Shown here piece by piece: positions 1 to 11,500 of a stretch of 20,308 bases of DNA. The stretch comes from Plakobranchus ocellatus (lineage: Eukaryota; Mollusca; Gastropoda; Plakobranchidae). The DNA is taken from positions 2,752,923 to 2,773,230 of the forward strand of contig BLXT01001848.1 in NCBI GenBank assembly GCA_019648995.1. The letters are read 5' to 3'. Numbering within the stretch: the first letter of the stretch is position 1; each line of letters starts with the position of its first letter. Position numbers and translations under genes: made by a program. Under the pieces are notes generated by a model. It was not told the origin of the DNA. It saw only the letters and a program-made list of their open reading frames with translations, and did not search any database.

Positions 1-24
1 CCCCCCCCCCCCCCCCCCCCCCCC
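1..24. repeat. Poly-C homopolymer at the window edge
   Basis: Twenty-four consecutive C residues open the window and stand out in very AT-rich sequence. It may be a real G/C homopolymer or a sequencing or assembly-edge artefact; the true length cannot be known because the window starts inside it. Confidence 0.9.
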
Positions 25-460
25 GTTTAAATTTACGTATAAGCAGAGAACGTTTTGTAGGCCTACTATGTGCATGACACTTTAGGTCTCTTCGCTAGCA
101 TCTTGAATATATCTGCCCCACTGATGTTAAAATTGGCCACATAGCCTTATTATATTACACATCCAAAATATATATTCTGATTTGCCCATTCATATTTTAG
201 TACTAATGAAGACATAATAAAGGTGAAACGTTTTAATGCACTACTGTTTTGTTTAATGTTTGCTCCACCAATTAGTTTAAGATGACGATTGTCTTTTCTA
301 CTCTTGATAAGAAAGATAATCAGTATGCTGGAGAGTAGGAAATTAGAAAGACAAAATATAGTTAAAGCTCAATAGTTTTATCATATTATGCTTTACAGTA
401 GTTACAGCATACATAGTTCATTGCTCACTAGTCATACACATGTTTTAATTTTATGGTATC

Positions 461-915
461 CTTATTTTGTTGTCCAATCTACGCTTGCATTTGCCACCAT
501 TGATTTCATTTTTTGAAATTTGTTTTGGCCATGGCTATTTCTTATTTCACCTGAGCATCTACCATCTGAGATTGTCAAGATATTTGAAGTTTGTAATGTG
601 TCTAAATTGTCTCCATATACTTTGAAGCCTGATGTATTCTCTGGACTCCTTAATAATATATAGGTTAAAAGATCAGGAGACATTTACATCCCTGCCTCAC
701 ATCTCTTTTAATGGATTTGAAATATTGTTTTCTCCTTCAATTCTTAAAGATGCAGTTTTATCCGAGTATAGATTTCTAATTACTCTCAGATCTTTACCAT
801 CAATGTCTAATTTTTCAAGCATATTTGAAACAGCTGTTTTATTTAATTTGTCAGGCCTTAGAATAATCAATGAAAAAGAGATGGAGGTCTTTTTGCAGTT
901 CTATTCACCTTTCCA
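461..915 (-). mobile_element. Degenerate LINE (non-LTR) reverse transcriptase fragment
   Basis: Three minus-strand frames together give the order of a non-LTR retrotransposon RT. QKDL and FIDYSKA (RT motif A, at 874-854) are followed by a stop where FD is expected. Then comes DIDGKDLRVIRNLY with KTASLRIEGE, then VRQGC (motif B) in another frame, then MSPDLLTYILL and GFKVYGDNLDTL in a third. The frame then jumps straight to SDGRCSGEIRN and GQNKFQKMK, which normally lies well past the catalytic YADD box. YADD itself is absent, so an internal deletion plus at least two frameshifts and stops mark a dead copy. The family resembles RTs abundant in molluscs and cnidarians; the clade is not assigned. 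Confidence 0.7.
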
Positions 916-974
916 TAAGCATTGGCAGAGTGACTTTTGTGTTCCTAGTAGCTTCATCACTAGCATGAGTTAAC

Positions 975-2324
975 ATTCAAAGTTTGGTGCTTCATTTAGA
1001 GGAACAAAAAAAAATTAAAATTATCTTTTCTGATAAAAATACATCTAACAACATTAAAAAGTAATATCAATATTATCATTTATAACTTTTGAATACCGGT
1101 ACTTAAGGTACACAGACATCTCTTAAAAGCATCATGACTTTTTACCACAGGAAATCAATCCTCCCATTTAAAATAAAGATTTGCTTTATAAATCCTTAAA
1201 TTGAATACATCACCTCAATCATTAAAAAAGGAAAAGTGTATGTAGAAAAATATTTACTAGCAGCCTCACATGTCAGAAAATGTATTGAAAACAACATTTC
1301 ACAAATGCTGGTCAAACACATGTAAAAGTGTACATTGTGAAATCTTTGGCTTTAATAATGTTCTCTTTTTTATATCACTCATCTTCACTACTTTCAGGGC
1401 TGTGAGGTAAAAGACTTTTTATTTTTGAAAGACCTGGCATTGTAAATAAAGTGCCATATCCATATAAATAAGAAACATTGAATGGAACAAGATGCAGTAA
1501 TTCCAAACAAATTCTGCTCACATGCAATAGTGTAGATATATTTCATTAATATTGCTCAATATTTATATTTTGCAATTAAACAATCCAGTATTTTGATAAG
1601 GTAAGAGATTACAACAGAGTTTCAAATCATTCTTTTATCAACCAGTAAAACCAGTTTTTGATCAGATGATAAATCTAACCCTGAAAGTATGAAATCACTC
1701 AGTTTAAAGTTTTATACAGAAGAATGACTTATAGCACTATGTATGTAACTATAAACATGCAACAAAAAAAGAGACATTACAGATTCTACCAATCTCTCTC
1801 TAAACTTGCATTTTTTCAGAAAGGGCTTTTAGCTGAAATACCACACCACTTTAATTCAAGCTCCTCAACATTGTTTTCCTTTTAAACAAAGGAACTTACT
1901 TGGATGGCAGAGTTCTACATCTTTTTGTTTAAGTATGATAATGATAAGGAATGAAGTTTTATTACTGAAAACATGATTGAAAAAAACTAGCTGGGGATAT
2001 ACATGTAATGGCTGTCAAGTCAAAAATCATATGCCGCTGCTTCCTTTTTCTTCTCTTCTCTCCTCAACCTTGATTACCATTTAACATTTCCAAGTCAGTC
2101 TTTTCTCATAAAGCAACCAATGAATGTTGACTCCTATATATGATAATCTACCTGTGTTTACTTCTTTATTGACTGTTTCATTTGGTTTCCTTGCTTTTTA
2201 AGGAACCATATTTCTACCGCTTCATTTCCTAATATAATATACATGAAGAGCAATTCTAATACATAGTGCTTAATGTTTTTTAAAGTTTGTCAAATCAAAT
2301 AGCCTTTGAAACTTGTATTTTTTC
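975..2324. other. FMO 3' UTR and downstream flank
   Basis: This is AT-rich sequence without a convincing coding region, between the LINE fragment and the FMO stop codon. The part nearest 2324 should be 3' UTR. A pyrimidine-rich patch lies at about 2040-2070. No repeat or RNA gene is recognised. Confidence 0.6.
2165..2170 (-). terminator. Candidate polyadenylation signal AATAAA for the FMO gene
   Basis: TTTATT on the plus strand is AATAAA in the gene's sense, about 155 nt past the stop codon, with a GT/T-rich stretch some 60 nt further on. A second AATAAA lies at 1963-1958. AT-rich sequence makes chance hits likely, so the cleavage site is a guess. Confidence 0.35.
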
Positions 2325-2590
2325 TTATAAAATCAAAAGACGGAGAGAGACATATGCAATAAAAACAACTATAACACAAATCAGGTACTGGTGCAGATGG
2401 GAAAACTTATTGTTGAAAGCTGCAGGCAGAGGTCGAGTCTGAAGTGGTGTTTTTACTCTGTCCCAAGCTGTGAGAATTGCCTCCCTTGCTCCACTCCACT
2501 GGCCTGGCCCGCAAAGCCGATATGTATAAGGGTAGATGGGGCCAAAGAAGACTTTCATTGCAAACACAGGATCCCGCTTGAACAAACAAA
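2325..2590 (-). CDS. FMO coding exon 8 (residues 452-539), C-terminal anchor
   Basis: The acceptor is TATTTCACAG (AG at 2592-2591) and the stop is TAA at 2327-2325. It encodes the [26 protein letters not shown] and DRVKTPL blocks typical of the FMO C-terminal domain. A polar linker and a 22-residue hydrophobic tail (about residues 518-539, beginning [10 protein letters not shown]) follow, fitting a C-terminal ER membrane anchor. Confidence 0.93.
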
Positions 2591-5500
2591 CTGTGAAATA
2601 AAATTGAGTAAATAGGGCCAGTGCTTTGCTTTCACAAGATAAGACATTCTGTGTCAGAACTTTTGTGAATAAATTTTTGCATCTAAATTCCCTGATGAAT
2701 TTGGAAGACCTTATGATTATATTTAAGTACTTCAAATCTATGATTGATGCTCTAAGAAAGCATCTAAATGGCTATTTCATGCAAACTGTCTCACTTTTGT
2801 GTTGTTATATTTTCAAATCTTTGAGCACATTTAATTTATATTTTTTGTACCACTAGACTTCTAATGTAATGTTTGACAAAGTACTTTTCAGTTGTGACAG
2901 AATAAATCAGTTACAATATTTTTTTAACAAAAATCCTAAGAATTTCTTCAGGGGTTGAAGTTCATTGCAAAATGGTGGAAAAAAAAGTAATTCAAATATG
3001 CTCACAAAAGTCAGGGTAACATCCCACAAGTTGAGCAAGTTCATCCATAAAAACCATGTAGTCCACTTGTATAGTATGCCGTCTTGATGCAACATAACGC
3101 TGAGCCATTTCAGCCTCTCTGCGACGAATGTCATTCCACATTTCACCCCATGCTGGCAGCTTTGTTGTTCCCTAATGATGCCAGTAAGCATTAGTATTTT
3201 GGGAATGAGCCTTTGGATACCAGCTCTAATGCTAAGCTACAATTCAAATTTCTTAACCTATTTAGCAGTCCTAGAGAGATTTTAGGGTATCCATTCTGTG
3301 AAAGCTTATTAATTTTAATTTATTGCATCTCTATCTATAATATACATTCTTTTTTAATTTCTGCATGAAGGCAATCATAGGTGTAAACCACTGTGTAAAA
3401 ATTCAGGTTTATTCAACATGCTTCTTCCTTCATAGGAGAAATCAAATCTCAAACGTTGTTATATTGTAACAGATCATTTATAATTTATAATGGCTGTGGC
3501 AATTATCTTTTATGATATGTAGTATAAGTATTTATTTGATAAAGATATACAAAAACAGATGTAAACAGACAGATAAATATAAAAGATAACTCTTTTTCAT
3601 CTTGATTTAACATTGTTTAACACACACCGCTTTGTTCATCCAATGCATACACAAAAATGAAATGGGCTTGTTTGGGTAAGCGCTAAAGATTTTAAAATTG
3701 AAACGGCAAACCCTCAAAAAAACATTGCAGTTTCTGAAACTCCATGTCATCCTCATTCATGTAAAATCTTGCTGAATCACTCTGATAGCCTTAGGTATAA
3801 TTGCCCTTTCTTTCTCGGCTCTTTGTGGTTGACACTTTGCAAATTATTCCCTTTGGCCATTCTGTCCATTGTACAAAGATTCTACTCTAGCCACAATGTT
3901 GGAAATCAAATCCGTCTTTGCACTTTCTTTTCCTGATCAGATTTATTTGCCATATATATTGGTTAATGCAGAAAGATAAAAGCAATAAAAATATATGAGG
4001 GGTTTAACGTTGTTTGTCATCATTTTTAAGATAAAAAGATTTTTGTCCAGCTATACTTGAAAAAATAAACTCATCAATGCAATTATCTTGAGTTTCTGAG
4101 CATAATGGAGTGAAAAAAAGAAAAGCTTTATCATTAAAAAATCAGTTTTTCTGCAAAATTGCTGTGTAAATTGACCAAACAGCTTTGAACACAATTATGA
4201 CGACAAAATCAGATAAAAAGGTGGTCATCTATCAATGCTTTAAGTTAAATCACCACAAAGTTAAGAAATACAGACTTACTTCTTTCAACTGGATCCACTG
4301 CTAATATCTAACTCTACTTGAATATCCCTCACTGATACTCATTTGCCCTTTTCCAGTTAGTAATTGCTGGTTCTTTATTCTTGTTATTTTGTTCTTTGCA
4401 CTCACAACCTTCATAACAATAATTTTTTGCATATGCATCAGGTCGGCATAACATTCCTACCTACAAAAGCAACAGCATTCCATGGTTAAGCAGTATGAGT
4501 TTTTACACGCTGATTAGAATTACACAATGACTTGCAGGCCAAAGTCAAAAGAAACGTAACTCTAGCTAAAAATTTATTGAAATTCTTTGAACTGTCCTAT
4601 TTCACCAGAAAAATACTCTAAAAAAAAAACAACAGAAAATTCAATGCCATATGTGCTTACAGTTAATTTTTTCCCAAAGTGTACGCTTTCCCTTTTGACC
4701 TCCCAATCAGGAAAAAAAAAATTATACCATCTCCTTGTTTTTCCAATATGCACCCACAATTGTAAAAAGTTATATGGATTCATAACTTAGGTAGATTAAT
4801 CTAAAAAACGAGAAGTAAAACTTCTCTTTTGATTGTTGCAATACTATACTCATGGAATACACATCAAGCAAGGACCTTTTGATCCATGGTATTGAAGAAA
4901 TAAAAATGAATCAAAGCTTTTTTCAACCATGCAGAAAAATCAAGAACTTTTTTTTTTAAGCCAAGGGATTCATCATTAAACAATCCACAGTGTAACATTT
5001 ATCTGTCTAGATTGCACTTTAGTTGCAATTGGTAATGTGGGATGATGCACGTCGATGCTCACTAAGACCGTTTCAGGGATGTGTGGTGTGACCGATAGTC
5101 ACAGCTGATGTCATTGTGAAATAATGCTTTTGGCATTTCCTGCTATACATTGAATAATTGAATTTAAGTTTACAAAATCATTTCTATCCTCTCACCTTAG
5201 AAACATATCATCATTACAAGCATAGTCAGTTTATATCTCCTATATTCCTTTTGAAAAAACTCGAAGTTTTTATTTAAAATACTTTCCTTGTGCAGCATTA
5301 AGTTAACTTGTGTAATTTTTATCTTTCCCAACTGATATTGATGGTGATCAATTGTAATTATTGGTCAATTGTGAGAAAGTTTCTGCATGAAAATAATTTT
5401 TTCCTTCACTTGGATTATTCTGAAGAGTGCCTCTCTGTAGTGCAATCCTCAGCATTTTTCTAAATTCCTATAAAATTCCTATACTGTTTGAATGTGAAAA

Positions 5501-8500
5501 TAAAGAGAGTTTAAATCAAACTGCTCTATAATCATTCATTGTTAATTATTATGCTCTAAAAGCTGATAACCAATTACATTTGTTTTATCTACACCTAAAA
5601 GAAAGCCGAAAATTTTAATTTGCTATGTTTTATTATCAAATTATTTAAATATTAAGCATATTAATTTAAAAAGAGTGAGTATCTAACAGGTGATATGTGA
5701 GTGTCATTAATTATAACATCGATCACACTGAAGCTATTCATTTGGCTAACATAAACGATCTATGCCAATTGTGCAGCCGATTACTCCTATCTAAAAAGCA
5801 GAAAAAACAAAATAAAAAGTCTTTTAAAAAAATGGATTATGCTCAGGACATGCTATTTTATTTAAATATCGACATTTCACATGACGGGGAATGTCACTCC
5901 CATCATATATATGTGTGAAATGCATAGACAGTTTAAGAACTACCAAGAGATGACAAAGTGCAGCCTCCCTTTAAACATTAAGAAGAATGTTGGACTGTAG
6001 CATTCATGTTTGGACTCACTATAGCAGTACAGTAATAATCCAGGAATGTTTGACCTGCAGCCGCAGGCTCAGACAGAGCACTGGCTGGTTCAGTCTCCCT
6101 CTTAACGAGCAAACTCATGTTGTTTAACACACACCTAGCACTTCAGACACCACAGAAAAAAAACCTCGTAGGACACACAGACGTAACACAAACATATTTG
6201 GAAACAAATACAAGCAGCACAGAAAACTCACAAGCCGACAATACTACAGTACTAGACACGTTACATCACACAGTCTCAATGGACACAAGCACATACACAC
6301 AACACACAGGCATTACTAACATTGGAAACACATAAAATTCGGGCTTCAGTCCCAAAAACCCAAGCATGGACATTACAAATACAGAACTCTCAGTCCCAAA
6401 CATTAATTCAAACATAAACATGACTGAGAGCATGACTGAACCCAGTGTGAGCAGCAAACCACACTTCATTACTCCACTGGTTCCCATGGCCTCATCAACA
6501 CCAAGAACAATCAAAGCACCACGAACAACAGATAGCTCTACATCACATATGATCAGGCATATAACAACATTAAATCACTAACTTAGCCTACCAATAGATG
6601 AGCCACTCTCAAAAGATGAGGAAACATTAAACACACACTTAGTTAGAAAACTTTAAGAAGATCCATAAAAAGACAATAACATGCAAACTAAGGGACAGCC
6701 AAATCTTCTCCGTAAAGCTGTCCCACCAAGAAAAAGAAAACGCAGATCACAAGTTAAAACACCTACTAAAAAAAAAAGAATAAGCATGATAGCAAACATT
6801 AGAACATCTGTTGCAGGCACTTAGAATGATGCAGAAGATATGCAGTTAGCCGTAGATCTTAAGAGAGTAACAACAATTTGTAGACATGGGATTTACAAGA
6901 GGACGGGATTGAAACAAAAGATTAAATTTACAAGGGACCAGGAGCAGACATTAGCAATGAAAGAGGAATTAAGTATTAGCTGGCTGCAAGGGAGAAATCA
7001 CGGGAAACTATTAAAAAAAATACGTGTTCAATTGCAAAATGAAACATCTGTTAAAAAGCTTTCTAGAGATAGTGTTTCTGATTTTGTAGAGATTGGCGAA
7101 AAGACTTTCATAGATGCACAAGAAAAAGAATTTCAGGGACGTTCAGCAGAATAAAAGATTGATCATTCATGCAAAACAATGCAGACACAAAATCAGCAGA
7201 AAAATATACACTGCAGGAATAGCTAGAATTTCAGAATGGGTGTCTTGTTTTAAGTGATAGGGATGAGGATAAAGAGATATACCGAAAACTAGTAGAAGAT
7301 ACAGAACACAAGCTTTCACAGTTAGACACACGTTTAGCACCCTGACAAGGACCAATAGCATCTTCATTAAACAAAATTCTAAACAAACATCGCATAACAC
7401 CACAGGCATGCCATAGTAGATCTTTTGTAGGAAATCACCGTCACAAATACATTAGCGCAGCTGTTTATCAAGACTTCACACAAACAAGCATGCATCCAAA
7501 ATCTTATTAACAATTACATGACATTGTATAGAAGACAATTTCCGAAAAAAAAAACTTTCCCCAAACAGCACATATTAGAACCTCACACAATACCACACAT
7601 TAAAGAATATAAACTAGGGCTGGGATTGCTGGGAGAGCAGGGGATTGAGAGCAGCCACCAAACAATAGCAAAACTAGAACAATTTTGAGCCATTGGTATA
7701 AAAAATAAACAGGCAAAATTAAAGCACATCCCAAGTGCTCATCTATTGCAGATATTCACAAGGCTTTATGCCCAGATCTAAATTCTAGTCATCACCAAAC
7801 TAAAAATTGTTGAAAACCATGGATATTATTTTATTGTATTTATTGTAAAAACAGTCACAGTTTTACTCCTTTGTGATCCAGTATTATTATGTAGTTGATC
7901 ATTTGTTATGCAATATTATTATCTAGTTACTCCTTTGTGATTTAGTTATGTAGTTACTTTTTTATGATCCAGTATTATTATGCAGGCCTAAAGACGAGTT
8001 CTGTTGTGCCATCCTTATTGAAAATACATTGACCATTGAAAGGAAAGTCATCTGCCTTCTTCTGATTTCAAATGAATGCCTCCTAGATGTGTCATGGTTA
8101 TCATTACTATGTGAGTCTATTCATGTATGTGTTGTCCATCATTTAGGCAAGTTTCTTTGTTTTACATCGCGCCAGTTTTTGTTGATTGCTCATTAAACAC
8201 GACAAATGTATTGTTTTTAAGGATGTAAAAATAAAAACAAATTAATCTGAATAGAGCTGCTTCTGTTTGGCCCATCGCCCCCATTTATCTTTCTAGGGCA
8301 ACATTAGATCTACATTAATAATTGCTCCAAACATTTTCCTTCTCTGATTTTCAACACTTGATTAATTAGTGATTTAAATTAGTTTATGCAACATCTAAAA
8401 ATGGAATGTAACAGCGACTGAGCTTGTGCTAAGCCAATGACTCAGCCCAGTGACCTCGTTATGGAACGATACGCGCCAGCCGACGTGACTAAAGTATCAC

Positions 8501-11500
8501 AAATGTTACGCTGTGAATCAGATCTTCCTACCTTAATAACTCGTGTGGCTAAGCGGCATTGCATCTCAGCTATAGGCATAACAGCACCAAGGGGCTGGAA
8601 GCAGCCAATCACAGCCAAGGTTTGCTTCTCTAAATCAGGTGGAAACATCAGCTTGTACAGCTCCATGCGATTCTCCTTCACTTCCAAAACCTGAGAAGTA
8701 CAAGAAAAAACTAATCATAACCATTCAATCTGATCCATCATTACAAACTAGGGGTAACACTGTTTTGTACATCAATTTGGCTAATAAAGAATGCTGTAGA
8801 GCATTTCAGTCACACTTGACATTTAGTCCTGGATTGGCTTTCAATGTGGAAAAGTTTTTGTTTAGATTTATCATTTAAATAATAATATGTACGATCAGCT
8901 AATTAGAGATGGAATCCTACCTTGGTCTAGATCTTAAGTTTTTTTTTATAATTTATTTTTTATTTCATTGAATTTTTTGATGACCACTGTTAGGACTAAT
9001 GTAGTCATGTTTTATGTTGGCTGAGTAGAGTTGAATGTTTGGTGTGTGTGTGTTGTGATTGGTAGTTCAGCTCGTAACAACTCAAGCCGGACAGGTTTTG
9101 CAGATTGGCAGGACTTTGGCTGGGACAGGCACTCCTATTTCGTCGCTTGTACAGAGCGCACTCTTCTATTTTATCGCTCTTACAGAGGAGTCATAGAACG
9201 GTCTAGTGCTATGAGCTTGTAGCGGACTCGTTGACCGGAGACAATATATTTTAATCTCCCTACCATGGGACCTGCTGAATGATCTAAGTTTTGTGATATT
9301 TCCTGAGGCTGTGTGCCTATGCAGACTTATCTATAAAGCTCTATGAATTTATGTGAAATTAAAAAATTTGAGAACGGTATTGTATTACCTTCATTGTCCC
9401 TCGCGTAAGGGCTATCGTCCTGTGTGGACTAGTGGTTGAATTGTGACAGTAAGCAGCTAACAATGTTATGGTTGAGTATGAAATCTCAGTGACAGTGTTG
9501 AGGATGTAACGGACTTTTATCCCTGTGTGCGTCATCGGCCATTGAGCAAGATCAAGGTTGTGTCGGGACTTTTCATTATTTGGACATTTGACTGTCTGAG
9601 CCTGGATCTATACTCCTTACTCTATTACAAGTTCATCGGACTTGGATTTAGTTTAGAAGCGTGTGCTTGTGCGAGTGAACTTAAATATATGTATTAATCA
9701 TATCTACTAATTATATCTGTAGAGTATATCTATTAATTGTACCTGTAGATTATATCTCTAAGTTAGATCTAAAGATCGTATCTATTAATTTGTATCTATT
9801 GGTATAAGATTACGTAACGCACTCTGAGTAGTTCTAGTGTCACGCCTGTGTGCGTGGACCTTTGTATTTGGCTCGCCTTGTGTCTATCTGTCTACTTCTT
9901 TGTGTGCCTGCCCTACTTCTTTATATTATTATTATTATTATAAGTTTCCTGTCGCCTATTCCCGGTGTTCTGCCTTCTATTTGGTGTGACCTTTTTGTGC
10001 AGTCGTTTGTTGTACCCTGTGTTGTTATATCCCTATTCTAACAACCACTTATTGTTTGTTTATGAATTACTTTTTTTTTTTCAAGTTTTATGTGATATAA
10101 ACAAATTTGTAAGTCTTTTTCATTGCAAATACATAATCGTGAAGATATTTACTGAACAAAGGACAGTCAAGTCATGTCATTTCAAAGTTATCAGGATAAA
10201 AAAAATGATTTTGAATTCCCAAAATTTGAATCATCCAAGGCAATAGTAAAGGAGAAAAACATTACTTATTTAACAAGGGGATCAACTATGTTCTGGCATG
10301 GCAGTTTTTTGCAACCTTTGCGGCCGCAACGTGATTGCAAAAAAGACAAAATTTCCTGTTTTGCATTGCAACCGCAAATTTGCTGATTTTTGCAATTTAT
10401 TTTTGCAAAATTTGGTGATATTCCAAAAAGAAAGAGAAAAAAAAAAAAAGTGTAGTCACCCAAAAAAAAGTTCAACCGTTTCGTCGAGTTTCCAATTTCA
10501 AAAAATTTACTGGAGTAGCTTCGCTTTATTACTACTTGTTCTAAGCCAATGAATGTTTCTGTTTAACTTTAAACTCATAGCTTTGGGGTAAACAGGAGTA
10601 AAGACATCTTCGATTCGACATTAGGCCTAGTGAATCCAGAATCTACCGAGAAGAAAATGGACATGTTTGTAGTCGAAGCGAGAGACCCGAAGGCAAATGA
10701 AAAATCCAAATGTGGCACGAAGACAATGGTGATGGAACGGTATGCACAATTTCTTAAAGAAATGCATGTATCTGGGTGAAAACTGTTTTGCGTTACTTGC
10801 AATTTAGTTCTTGACCAAACGAGGAAGTCAAGTGTGCCTTCGCATTTGGGCTCCAGAAAGCATAAATTGAAAAGGAAACTTGCAGAAAAATCAAGCCAAC
10901 ATGCAAAAAAAAAAAAGCTTGTATTAACAGTCCTCGAGCAGTGTTCCCTCAACCATTGCCAGTAAGATAATTAGATCTAGTTAGATTCTAGGTCTTATCC
11001 TAAAGTAAAATCCTAAAGGGAAGAAATGGTGATAGCTCTAGACTAAATGTCTACACAGGGCTACAGCCACCAAAATGTTTTTTTTTCTTTTTTTTTTTTT
11101 TTTTGGAGGACTTCTATATTGACGGACTTACCATTGCATTTTATCTCTAAAGCAGGGCGCTTCAGTGGTCTAGTGGTATGGTGCTCGCTACTGTTTGAGC
11201 AACCAGAGTTTGATCCCCATCAGTGGGGGATTATTTGCACAGCCTAGCCGAACCAAAACAGAGGGATTTCAGATCACTCTCAACACTTTGGGATTTGAGA
11301 GTATTCATAAAGTCTGATACCACCATACCAGATTTGGGGGAACGCACTCTTCTGTAAAGAGTCATTAAGGCAGCCAGTCCCTTTAATTGGTTGATTCCAC
11401 CCGAGTTATAATATAGATGGTTAAGGTGCCTCCTCCAAATGAGTTGTGTGGCATTCCTGGATTGGGATTGGTGCCAGATCAGGAGATCAGATGTTACATC

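Larger units (their letters stand above)
3172..8531 (-). other. FMO intron 6 (5360 nt, phase 0), repeat-bearing
   Basis: The longest intron, bounded by GTAGGA and CATTAG. From 3172 to about 6060 it is AT-rich sequence in which I recognise no gene or repeat family. From 6117 to 7781 it carries a coding relic on the opposite strand, then a short degenerate tandem repeat (7859-7983). From 7990 to 8531 nothing further is recognised. Confidence 0.85.

Noticed and set aside
2907..3191. 94-codon open frame on the minus strand over exon 7
   Set aside because: It is in the wrong frame. The FMO motifs [11 protein letters not shown] and DELAQLVG are in another frame, which also fits the splice phases.
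4574..4790. Overlapping 67-69 codon frames on both strands in intron 6
   Set aside because: They are chance frames in AT-rich sequence, with no motif and no splice context.
8988..10043. Full LTR retrotransposon with internal genes
   Set aside because: Only one LTR copy is present, and neither gag/pol nor a primer binding site lies between the target duplications.
9031..10246. Several short plus-strand open frames as genes
   Set aside because: They lie within or across the solo LTR, have no recognisable domains and are T-rich hydrophobic strings typical of LTR sequence.
11155..11230. Functional tRNA gene
   Set aside because: A and B boxes are present, but the flanks do not form a proper acceptor stem or a full cloverleaf, and the B box is degenerate. 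A SINE head fits better.
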